From: CAZVTU01 sp964630295 | Lineage (GTDB): Bacteria > Patescibacteriota > Minisyncoccia > Minisyncoccales > RBG-13-42-11 | Assembly: GCA_964630295.1 (NCBI GenBank) | Contig: CAZVTU010000007.1 | Location: forward strand, 1-15,806 | DNA: 15,806 bases | Direction: 5' to 3' | The notes under the pieces: generated by a model | Databases searched by the model: none | What the model saw: only the letters and a program-made list of their open reading frames with translations | Told to the model about the DNA's origin: nothing | In this document: piece after piece, positions 1 to 7,408 of the stretch | Layout: each line of letters starts with the position of its first letter | How positions within the stretch are numbered: position 1 is the stretch's first letter | Program-made: the position numbers and the translations under genes

Positions 1-1
1 A

Positions 2-1474
2 AAAAGAAAAAAATTTTATGTTACCACTAGTATAGCTTATACTAATGCTTCTCCTCATCTAGGATTTTCCTTAGAAGCTATTCAAGCTGATGTGATAGCT
101 AGGTATCGGCGTTCTTTAAAAGAAGATGTTTTCTTTTTAACTGGAACCGATGAGCATGGTCAAAAAGTAGTGAAAGCGGCTAAAGAAGATAAAAAATCAC
201 CAAAGGAGTTTTGTGATAAGATATCAGCTGAGTTTAAAAAATTAAAGGGGATTTTAAATTTATCAAACGATGATTTTATTAGAACAAGCGATAAAAAAAG
301 ACATTGGCCTTCAGTAAAAAAAGTTTGGTTAGAACTTAAAAGGAGGGGTGATATATATAAAAAAAAATACAAAGGACTTTACTGTTCGGGTTGCGAAGCT
401 TTCATTACTCGAAAGGATCTAAAAAATGGGAAATGTATTGTCCATCACCAGAAGCCAGAAGTAATCGAAGAGGAGAATTACTTTTTTCGTCTTTCAAAAT
501 ATTCAAAAATCATTGAAAGAATTATTAGGAACGAAAAAATTAAAATCATCCCTCAGGTCCGAAAAAACGAAATGTTAAATTTTACAAAGAGAGGATTAGA
601 AGATATTAGTTTTTCTCGGCCAAGAAAAGATTTAAAATGGGGAGTTCCGGTACCCGAGGACAATAATCAAACAATTTATGTTTGGGCAGATGCACTTATC
701 AATTATCTCTCAGCTTTAAGTTATTCGAAAAATAGCCGTAAATTTAAAAAATACTGGCCAGCTGATGTTCATTGTATAGGTAAAGATATTCAAAAATTTC
801 ATTGTTTAATCTGGCCGGGAATTCTTCTATCTCTAAAACTACCCTTACCAAAGACAATTTTTATTCATGGTTTTATCACTGTCGCCGGACAAAAAATGTC
901 AAAAAGTTTAGGGAATGTTATTGACCCATTTGAATTAGTTAAAAAATACGGTACCGACCCGGTTAGATATTTTCTTTTACGAGAAATTCCACCAACTGAA
1001 GACGGAGATTTTACTTACGAGAAATTCGAAGCTAGATATAATTCGGATTTGGCTAAGGGGTTGGGAAATTTAATAGCCAGAGTAATGAAACTAGCAGAAA
1101 AGTCAAAAGTTAAAAGTCGAAGTGTTCCCTACGGGGAGTCGCAAGCGACAACAAAATTACAATTCAAAATTCAAAAGAGTATTGATAAAACTCAGAGAGA
1201 TTATAGAAAAGCTTTAGAGGAATTTAAATTTAATGAGGCCTTGATTTCGGTTTGGGAATTAATTGGTTTCTGCGATAGATATATTGAGAAAGAACGCCCT
1301 TGGGAGGATAAAAGTCAAAAGTCAAAAGTCAAAAATCAAAAAGTCATTAGTGATTTATTGTTTGCCTTAAATGAAATTGCCAGATTGCTTCAACCTTTTT
1401 TGCCAGAGACTTCAGAGAAAATCATTAAGCAATTAAAAACTAACAAGAGCAGAATTTTATTCCCGCGCCTTTAA
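2..1474 (+). CDS. metG: Methionyl-tRNA synthetase, 5' end outside window
   Basis: Charges tRNA-Met with methionine in the cytoplasm (class I synthetase). The frame is open from base 2 with no start codon, so the N-terminus lies upstream; the readable protein is 490 residues. Its first residues (KRKKFYVTTSIAYTN) match the usual MetRS N-terminus, so only a few residues are probably missing. The class I signature is PHLGF (residues 18-22) instead of the common PHIGH. A one-zinc knuckle is present as C128-x2-C131 and C145-x2-H148, followed by the KMSKS loop at 298-302 (GQKMSKSLGN). The alpha-helical anticodon domain follows, and the protein stops without a C-terminal tRNA-binding domain. Two low-complexity insertions (about residues 366-392 and 437-448) come from DNA tandem repeats and fall in loops of the anticodon domain. 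It is the first visible gene of a plus-strand operon; tatD begins 15 bases downstream. Identity is firm. Confidence 0.96.
   Translation, partial: KRKKFYVTTSIAYTNASPHLGFSLEAIQADVIARYRRSLKEDVFFLTGTDEHGQKVVKAAKEDKKSPKEFCDKISAEFKKLKGILNLSNDDFIRTSDKKRHWPSVKKVWLELKRRGDIYKKKYKGLYCSGCEAFITRKDLKNGKCIVHHQKPEVIEEENYFFRLSKYSKIIERIIRNEKIKIIPQVRKNEMLNFTKRGLEDISFSRPRKDLKWGVPVPEDNNQTIYVWADALINYLSALSYSKNSRKFKKYWPADVHCIGKDIQKFHCLIWPGILLSLKLPLPKTIFIHGFITVAGQKMSKSLGNVIDPFELVKKYGTDPVRYFLLREIPPTEDGDFTYEKFEARYNSDLAKGLGNLIARVMKLAEKSKVKSRSVPYGESQATTKLQFKIQKSIDKTQRDYRKALEEFKFNEALISVWELIGFCDRYIEKERPWEDKSQKSKVKNQKVISDLLFALNEIARLLQPFLPETSEKIIKQLKTNKSRILFPRL
1098..1176 (+). repeat. Heptamer repeats and mini-hairpins inserted in metG
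   Basis: Three units of AAAAGTC/AAAAGTT (1098-1118) are followed by two small palindromes and then two units of ATTCAAA (about 1161-1175). The palindromes are TCCC-TACG-GGGA (1126-1137) and GTCGC-AA-GCGAC (1138-1149). The block keeps the metG frame, encodes a Lys/Ser/Gln-rich stretch and sits in a linker of the anticodon domain, so it looks like tolerated insertion of repetitive DNA. Copy elsewhere in the genome cannot be tested here. Confidence 0.7.
1310..1345 (+). repeat. AAAAGTC heptamer tandem repeat in metG
   Basis: Three exact AAAAGTC units (1310-1330) are followed by AAAAATC and AAAAAGTC. Because seven is not a multiple of three, the array reads as alternating Lys/Ser/Gln/Val residues. 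It lies in the variable loop after the conserved ERPW motif of MetRS and keeps the frame open. Confidence 0.85.
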
Positions 1475-1489
1475 TAAAATTTTGAATTT

Positions 1490-2332
1490 ATGTTAATTGA
1501 TACTCATGCCCATTTAAATTTTAATGCTTACAAAGATGATCTTGAAGAAATAATAAAGAGGACTTTAGATAGTGATATTTGGATGATAAATGTTGGTTCA
1601 CAATACGAAACCAGTAAAAAAGCAGTGGAGATTGCTCAAAGATATAAAGAAGGGATTTATGCTGCCGTCGGACTTCATCCAATTCACCTAGAGACAGGAT
1701 TAGTAAAAATAAAAAATGATGCCGAAGAGATTGAAATAAAGACAAAAGAGGAAGATTTTGACTACGAGAGATATAAAGAATTAGCTCAAACTCAAAAAGT
1801 AATAGCTATCGGCGAAATCGGCTTAGATTATTATTGGCGGCCGAAGACGACCAAAAAGAAAGAGCTCTTCAAACAAAAACAAAAGGATTTACTTTTGAAA
1901 CAACTAGAATTAGCCAAAGAATTGAATTTACCGGTAATTTTTCACTGCCGAATGGCTCATCAAGATTTAATTAAATTTTTGAAGGAAAATCCAGAGATAA
2001 AACCAGAAAAAGCAGTAGCTCACGGTTTTGTAGGAAACTTAGAGGAACTCAATCAATATTTAAATTTTGGTTATTATATTGGATTTAATGGAATAATTTT
2101 TAAATCAATTGAAGGAATTAATTTTGAAGAAAATATTAGAAACACTCCTTTAGATAGAATCCTAATTGAAACTGATTGTCCTTATTTAACTCCTCCTCCT
2201 TTTGAGGGGCAAAGAAACGAACCTCTTTATGTGAGATATATAGCCAAAAAAATTGCCGAAATTAAAAATTTAAGTTATGAAGAAATAGCTGAAATTACTA
2301 CGAAAAATGCGAAAAGATTATTCAAAATCTAA
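1490..2332 (+). CDS. tatD: TatD-family metal-dependent deoxyribonuclease
   Basis: Predicted TatD/YcfH-type hydrolase, a TIM-barrel metalloenzyme of the amidohydrolase superfamily. Family members act as 3'-exonucleases on DNA or RNA; the exact substrate here cannot be read from sequence. Metal ligands appear in family order: D4-T-H6-A-H8, GLHP (61-64), GEIGLDYY with E109, FHCR with H152, AHGFVG with H178 and ETDCPYLTP with D229. At 280 residues it is slightly longer than the usual 255-265, mainly because of a charged insertion at about 70-100 before the GEIGLDYY strand. The ATG at 1490 is chosen because the DTHAHLN motif follows directly; no SD is visible before it. It sits 15 bases after metG and 17 before the phosphorylase gene. 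A metG-tatD pairing is common in bacteria, which supports co-transcription. Confidence 0.93.
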   Translation: MLIDTHAHLNFNAYKDDLEEIIKRTLDSDIWMINVGSQYETSKKAVEIAQRYKEGIYAAVGLHPIHLETGLVKIKNDAEEIEIKTKEEDFDYERYKELAQTQKVIAIGEIGLDYYWRPKTTKKKELFKQKQKDLLLKQLELAKELNLPVIFHCRMAHQDLIKFLKENPEIKPEKAVAHGFVGNLEELNQYLNFGYYIGFNGIIFKSIEGINFEENIRNTPLDRILIETDCPYLTPPPFEGQRNEPLYVRYIAKKIAEIKNLSYEEIAEITTKNAKRLFKI

Positions 2333-2349
2333 ACCTCACACTAAAAAAA

Positions 2350-3138
2350 ATGGTGGGAGATAAACCAAAAATTGCCATTATTGGGGGGAGTGGGGTTTAT
2401 GACCCAAAACTTTTCAAAAAAGAAAAAGAATTAAAAATAAAAACCCCTTTTGGCTTTCCTTCAGCCCCTATCGAAATTGGTAGTTTTTCGGGTAAAAAAG
2501 TAGCTTTTTTAGCTCGTCACGGAAAAAAACACCAATTTCCTCCCCATCGGGTTCCCCAGCGAGCTAATCTTTGGGCTTTAAAGAAATTAGGAGTAGAAAG
2601 AATAATTGGAGTTTGTGCCGTTGGTTCTTTAAAGAAAAATTTTAAACCGGGAGATATTGTTATTTGTGATCAATTTATTGATTTTACCAAAAAAAGAGAT
2701 TATACATTTTATGATAAAGGAGCTGTTCATATTTCTTTAGCTGATCCTTTTTGTTTAGAATTGAGGAAATTATTTTATCAAGAAGGAAAAAAATTAAAAA
2801 TTCCCGTCCATCAAAAAGGAACTTATTGCTGTGTCGAAGGACCGAGGTTTTCTACTCGGGCTGAATCAAAATTTTTCAGAAACTTTTCTGATATTATTGG
2901 CATGACTTTAATTCCCGAAGCAATTTTAGCTAGAGAATTGGAAATTTGCTATTTATCCTTGGCAATGATTACTGATTACGATGTTTGGCAGCTCCATCCA
3001 GTAAATGCTAAAGAAATAATCAAAACAATGAAAGAAAATTTAGAGAGAATTAAAAAATTATTAAAAGACACAATTCCTAAAATTAAAGACGAAAGAAATT
3101 GCTTCTGTAAAGAATCATTAAAAAATGCTAAGGTTTAA
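2350..3138 (+). CDS. mtnP: MTA/purine nucleoside phosphorylase, MTAP family
   Basis: Predicted phosphorolytic cleavage of 5'-methylthioadenosine (or a related 6-aminopurine nucleoside) to adenine and a ribose-1-phosphate, in methylthioadenosine and purine salvage. Family motifs are all present: IGGSG phosphate loop (11-15), LARHG (54-58), NLWALKKLGVERI (73-85), GTYCCVEGPRFSTR (157-170), IGMTLIPEA (183-191) and AMITDYDVW (205-213). The Asp of TDYD (D209) is the position that favours a 6-amino base in MTAPs, while inosine-type PNPs have Asn; this is family knowledge, and the preference here is inferred. A C-terminal Cys-x-Cys (CFC, near residue 254) matches a feature of many MTAPs. Length (262) is normal. 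No SD precedes the ATG. The gene lies between tatD and leuS with 17- and 6-base gaps, so it is probably in the same transcript. Confidence 0.9.
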   Translation: MVGDKPKIAIIGGSGVYDPKLFKKEKELKIKTPFGFPSAPIEIGSFSGKKVAFLARHGKKHQFPPHRVPQRANLWALKKLGVERIIGVCAVGSLKKNFKPGDIVICDQFIDFTKKRDYTFYDKGAVHISLADPFCLELRKLFYQEGKKLKIPVHQKGTYCCVEGPRFSTRAESKFFRNFSDIIGMTLIPEAILARELEICYLSLAMITDYDVWQLHPVNAKEIIKTMKENLERIKKLLKDTIPKIKDERNCFCKESLKNAKV

Positions 3139-3144
3139 AATACT

Positions 3145-5568
3145 ATGGAATATAAACCACAAGAAATAGAGCCGAAATGGCAGAGATATTGGGAAGAAAA
3201 TAAACTCTATTTAGCGGAGGATTTTTCAAAAAAACCCAAAAAATATATTCTGATTGAATTTCCTTATCCTTCGGGAGAAGGTCTTCATGTTGGTCATGTT
3301 AGGAGTTATTCAGCTTTAGATGCTGTTGCCAGAAAAAAAAGAATGGAGGGCTACAACGTTCTATATCCCATCGGTTGGGATGCTTTTGGTTTACCCACCG
3401 AAAACTACGCCATAAAAACTGGAATTCATCCTCAGATAGCAACGGAAAAAAATATTGCTAATTTTAAAAGACAGCTTAAAAGTTTAGGTTTGTCTTTCGA
3501 TTGGTCAAGAGAGATCAATACAACTGATCCTAAATATTATAAATGGACTCAGTGGATTTTTCTTAAACTTTTTGAAAAAGGATTAGCTTATCAAGCCGAA
3601 ATTCCTATTAATTGGTGTCCTCAGTGTAAAATTGGTTTAGCTAATGAGGAAGTAGTGGGAGGAGCTTGTGAAAGATGTGGGGCGACGGTTGAGAAAAAAG
3701 TTTTAAAACAATGGATGTTAAAAATTACAGCTTATGCTGATAGATTAATTGAAGATTTAGAGAAAGTCGATTACCTTGATAAAATCAAAGCTCAACAGAT
3801 AGAGTGGATTGGCAAAAGTTACGGTACAACAGTAAAATTCCCTGTCTTAAATTCTGAGCATCAAATAGAGGTCTTTACTACCAGAGCTGATACCCTTTTT
3901 GGGGTTACAGCCGTAGTTTTAGCACCTGAGCATCCTCTGGTGGAAAAGTTAATTACTAAAGAAAATGAAGAGAAAGTTAAAAAATATATTGAAGAAGCTA
4001 AAAAGAAAAGTGATTTCGAGAGAGAGAAATTAGAGAAAGAAAAAACTGGTGTTTTTACTGGTTCTTATTGTATAAATCCAGTTAATAAAGAAAGAATCCC
4101 CATTTGGGTTGGAGATTATGTTATCGCAACCTACGGCGGAGGAGCGGTGATGGTGGTACCAGCTCATGATTACCGCGATTATGATTTCGCTAAAAAATAT
4201 GGTTTGGAAATTAGAGAGGTAATAAAAAGTCAAAAGTCAAAAGTCAAAAGTCAAAAATTAGAAGAAGCTTTTGTAGAGTATGGAATTTTAGTTAATTCTG
4301 GACAATTTACTGGATTGGAGTCTAAAGAGGCAATTGAGAAGATTACTGAGTGGTTAGAGAAGAATAATCTTGGTAAAAGAACTGTTCAATATAAATTAAG
4401 AGATTGGGTTTTTTCTAGACAGCATTATTGGGGGGAGCCTATCCCAATTATTCATTGTCCAAAATGTGGGGTGGTGCCAGTTCCAGAAAAAGATTTACCA
4501 GTTGAACTTCCTTATGTTGAGAAATATCAACCAACCGGAACTGGAGAGAGTCCTTTATCTACAATTTCTAATTGGGTAAATACTAAATGTCCAAAATGTG
4601 GAGGAGATGCTAAAAGAGAAACCGACACCATGCCCAATTGGGCGGGTTCTAATTGGTATTATATGCGCTATTGCGATCCTAAAAATGATAAAGCCCTAGC
4701 TGATCCTCGAAAATTAAAATATTGGCTACCTGTCGATTGGTATAATGGTGGCATGGAGCACACTACTTTACATCTCTTATATTCCCGTTTTATTTATAAA
4801 TTTCTTTTTGACATCGGAGTAGCCCCAACCCCAGAGCCTTATCAAAGAAGAACTTCTCATGGGATCGTTTTAGCTGAAGATGGTAGAAAAATGTCAAAAT
4901 CTTTTGGTAATGTTATCAATCCTGATGATGTAGTTAAGAAATATGGAGCTGATACTTTAAGGGTATATGAAATGTTTATGGGGCCATTTGACCAAGCTAT
5001 TTCTTGGTCAACTCAAGGAGTAAAAGGGGTTTTTCGCTTTTTAGAAAAAGTCTGGCGACTAGTATTAGAATTTTCAGAAAATAAAAAAGACAAGATAGAC
5101 GGTCCTATAATTTTAAAAGCGCTCCATAGATTAAATAAAAAAATAGACGGAGAATTAGAAATAATGAAATTTAATACTATCATCGCCGCTTTTATGGAAT
5201 TTATAAATTTAACCCAAAAACATAAAGAGGAAGTTGGAAAAGAAGTTATCGAGAGGTTTTTAATTTTACTTTCTCCTTTTGCGCCTCATCTTACCGAAGA
5301 ACTCTGGCAAAGATTAGGGCGCAAAAGTAGTATTACTTTGGAAAAGTGGCCTGAACCCAATCCGGAATTTCTTAAAGAAGAAACGATTACTTTAATTATC
5401 CAGGTAAACGGTAAAGTTCGAGATAAAATTAAGGTTAAAGCAGATATTTCAGAGAAAGAAGCAAAAGAACTTGCAATTTCTCAAGAAAAGATTAAAAATT
5501 GGATAGGAGATAAAGAAATTAAAAAGGTTGTTTTTATACCGGGCAAACTTATAAATATAGTAATATAA
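3145..5568 (+). CDS. leuS: Leucyl-tRNA synthetase
   Basis: Charges tRNA-Leu (class I) and edits mischarged tRNA. The HIGH motif is H48-V-G-H51 in PYPSGEGLHVGH, and KMSKS is at 582-586. Two zinc knuckles are visible: C158-x2-C161 with C175-x2-C178, and C438-x2-C441 with C482-x2-C485. The CP1 editing domain has TTRADTLFG, where Ala replaces the more usual Pro, and VPAHDYRD with the editing Asp at 342. The editing domain therefore looks functional, although YGGGAVMVVPAHD differs from the common YGTGAVMGVPAHD. A heptamer tandem repeat adds about ten Lys/Ser/Gln residues after residue 360, at a variable loop just past the editing site. The anticodon and C-terminal domains are complete; 807 residues is normal for a bacterial LeuRS. 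The TAA stop shares its last A with the ATG of glmS (TAATG), suggesting translational coupling. Confidence 0.97.
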   Translation: MEYKPQEIEPKWQRYWEENKLYLAEDFSKKPKKYILIEFPYPSGEGLHVGHVRSYSALDAVARKKRMEGYNVLYPIGWDAFGLPTENYAIKTGIHPQIATEKNIANFKRQLKSLGLSFDWSREINTTDPKYYKWTQWIFLKLFEKGLAYQAEIPINWCPQCKIGLANEEVVGGACERCGATVEKKVLKQWMLKITAYADRLIEDLEKVDYLDKIKAQQIEWIGKSYGTTVKFPVLNSEHQIEVFTTRADTLFGVTAVVLAPEHPLVEKLITKENEEKVKKYIEEAKKKSDFEREKLEKEKTGVFTGSYCINPVNKERIPIWVGDYVIATYGGGAVMVVPAHDYRDYDFAKKYGLEIREVIKSQKSKVKSQKLEEAFVEYGILVNSGQFTGLESKEAIEKITEWLEKNNLGKRTVQYKLRDWVFSRQHYWGEPIPIIHCPKCGVVPVPEKDLPVELPYVEKYQPTGTGESPLSTISNWVNTKCPKCGGDAKRETDTMPNWAGSNWYYMRYCDPKNDKALADPRKLKYWLPVDWYNGGMEHTTLHLLYSRFIYKFLFDIGVAPTPEPYQRRTSHGIVLAEDGRKMSKSFGNVINPDDVVKKYGADTLRVYEMFMGPFDQAISWSTQGVKGVFRFLEKVWRLVLEFSENKKDKIDGPIILKALHRLNKKIDGELEIMKFNTIIAAFMEFINLTQKHKEEVGKEVIERFLILLSPFAPHLTEELWQRLGRKSSITLEKWPEPNPEFLKEETITLIIQVNGKVRDKIKVKADISEKEAKELAISQEKIKNWIGDKEIKKVVFIPGKLINIVI
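4225..4252 (+). repeat. AAAAGTC heptamer tandem repeat in leuS
   Basis: Four exact AAAAGTC units run from 4225 to 4252 and then degenerate to AAAAATTA. They encode a KSQKSKV-like stretch in the loop following the editing-domain motif PAHDYRD. The unit is identical to those in metG. Confidence 0.9.
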
Positions 5569-7397
5569 TGTGTGGAATAGTAGGTTATATATCCAAAAAA
5601 AATAACCCTAACTCTCTAAAGTGGGGGATCGAAGCATTGAAGCGTTTAGAATATCGAGGATATGATTCCGCTGGTTTTGCTTTTTTAGATGAGAAGAAAA
5701 AAGACATTATTTGTCAAAAAGCAGTGGGAAGAATTACTAAATTAGAAGAAAAAGTAAATGACAACAATAATTCTTATCTTGCTAATCCTATCGTTTTACA
5801 TACGCGGTGGGCGACCACTGGAGCTGTGACTGAAAATAATGCTCACCCTCATTCAGATTGCAAAAGGAATATTTGGCTGGTTCATAATGGAATTATTGAA
5901 AATTATCAAAATTTAAAAGAAAAATTAGAAAAAGAGGGTCATCAATTTACTTCAGAAACTGATAGTGAAGTAATCTGTCACTTGATTGAAAAATTTTTTA
6001 AAGGAAATTTAGAAGAAGCAGTTAGAAGAGCTTTAGGTTTCTTAAAAGGAACTTATGGGATAGCTGTAATTTCTCGCGATGATCCAAATAAGATTGTTGC
6101 TGCCCGTCTAGGAAGTCCTTTGCTTTTGGGTTTGGGAAATGATGAATATTTAGTGGCTTCTGATCCAGCAGCAGTCATCGCTCATACCAAAAAAGTTATT
6201 TATCTTGATGACGGTGAATTAATTACCATCACCCCGGACAACTTTTTTATTTTAAAAGAGAAAAAACCAGAAGAAATCGAATGGGAATTAGAAGACGCCC
6301 AAAAAGCTGGTTTCCCTCATTTCATGTTAAAAGAAATAATGGAACAGCCGGAAAGTATTAAAAACTCTCTTCAGGGAAGATTAATTTTAGAAGAAGGTAA
6401 AGCAAAGTTAGGAGGATTAGATTCAATTCAAAATAAATTACGAGAGATTGAAAGAATAAATATAGTTGCCTGCGGTACAGCTTTCTATGCAGGTTTAGTT
6501 GGAGAATATATGCTTGAAGAATATGCCGGCATTCCTACCGAAGTTGATTTGGCTTCCGAATTTCGTTACCGAAAGCCAATTTTAGATAAAAAAACAGCTG
6601 TTATTGCTATTTCTCAATCTGGAGAAACAGCTGATACATTGGGAGCTCTAAGAGAAGCTAAAGAAAAGGGAACAATGACTTTAGGTATTGTAAATACGGT
6701 TGGCTCATCGATTGCTAGAGAAACTGAGGCGGGAATTTATAGTCATGCAGGCCCAGAAATTGGAGTGGCCTCTACTAAAGCCTTCACTTCTCAATTAGCA
6801 ATTTTAGCTTTATTAACTCTGTTTTTGGGTAGACAGAGACAATTATCTTTAGTGATGGGTCAGAGAATTGCCAAAGAATTATCTCGACTTCCCGATTTAG
6901 TTAAAAAAGTTTTAGAAAGCGATTCAAAAATAAAAGAATTGGCTGAGAAATACAAAGACTTTAATAATTTTTTATATCTTGGCAGAAAGTATAATTACCC
7001 AATTGCTTTAGAAGGTGCTTTAAAATTAAAAGAAATATCTTATATTCACGCTGAAGGATATGGAGCAGGAGAAATGAAACATGGAACTATTGCTTTGATT
7101 GATGAAAACTTTCCTACCGTTGTAGTTTGTCCATCAGATTCAGTTTACGAAAAAAATTGTTCAAACATCGAAGAAATTAAAGCCAGGAAAGGTAAAATTT
7201 TAGCTATTGCTACTGAGGGAAATAATGAAATAAAGGAAATGGTTGATGATGTAATTTATATTCCCAAAACTTTAGAAATGCTAACCCCAATTATTTCAGT
7301 AATACCTCTTCAACTTTTTGCTTATCACGTAGCAGTTTTGAGGGGTTGTGATGTCGATAAACCTCGGAACCTTGCTAAATCGGTAACCGTGGAATAA
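5568..7397 (+). CDS. glmS: Glucosamine-6-phosphate synthase (isomerizing)
   Basis: Converts fructose-6-phosphate and glutamine to glucosamine-6-phosphate and glutamate, the entry to UDP-GlcNAc and peptidoglycan synthesis. The N-terminal class II glutaminase starts MCGIVGYIS with the catalytic Cys2 exposed after Met removal, then RGYDSAGF, HTRWATTG and HNGIIENY. It is followed by two SIS sugar-isomerase domains (about 285-415 and 455-600): CGTAFYAG, SQSGETADT, STKAFTSQ, EGALKLKEISYIHAEGYGAGE and the C-terminal PRNLAKSVTVE. The protein is 609 residues, normal for GlmS, with no visible catalytic loss. The ATG overlaps the leuS stop by one base and has no SD, so translation probably depends on coupling to leuS. 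I see no glmS ribozyme upstream, and the overlap with leuS leaves no untranslated leader for one. iorA follows after 11 bases. Confidence 0.97.
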   Translation: MCGIVGYISKKNNPNSLKWGIEALKRLEYRGYDSAGFAFLDEKKKDIICQKAVGRITKLEEKVNDNNNSYLANPIVLHTRWATTGAVTENNAHPHSDCKRNIWLVHNGIIENYQNLKEKLEKEGHQFTSETDSEVICHLIEKFFKGNLEEAVRRALGFLKGTYGIAVISRDDPNKIVAARLGSPLLLGLGNDEYLVASDPAAVIAHTKKVIYLDDGELITITPDNFFILKEKKPEEIEWELEDAQKAGFPHFMLKEIMEQPESIKNSLQGRLILEEGKAKLGGLDSIQNKLREIERINIVACGTAFYAGLVGEYMLEEYAGIPTEVDLASEFRYRKPILDKKTAVIAISQSGETADTLGALREAKEKGTMTLGIVNTVGSSIARETEAGIYSHAGPEIGVASTKAFTSQLAILALLTLFLGRQRQLSLVMGQRIAKELSRLPDLVKKVLESDSKIKELAEKYKDFNNFLYLGRKYNYPIALEGALKLKEISYIHAEGYGAGEMKHGTIALIDENFPTVVVCPSDSVYEKNCSNIEEIKARKGKILAIATEGNNEIKEMVDDVIYIPKTLEMLTPIISVIPLQLFAYHVAVLRGCDVDKPRNLAKSVTVE

Positions 7398-7408
7398 AAT
7401 CATAAATA

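Noticed and set aside
92..94. GTG as the start codon of metG
   Set aside because: The frame is open upstream to base 2 and encodes the conserved N-terminal strand and the PHLGF signature, so the GTG is the internal Val of QADVIARY.
1310..1345. CRISPR-like array
   Set aside because: Direct units of seven bases with no spacers; a simple tandem repeat in a coding sequence.
4030..4233. Antisense open frames inside metG, tatD, leuS, iorA and the kinase gene
   Set aside because: All lie opposite strongly conserved coding sequence, have no recognisable domains or promoters, and read as shadows of the AT-rich sense codons.
5548..5568. glmS ribozyme or leader upstream of glmS
   Set aside because: glmS overlaps the leuS stop, leaving no leader, and no glmS ribozyme core is present.
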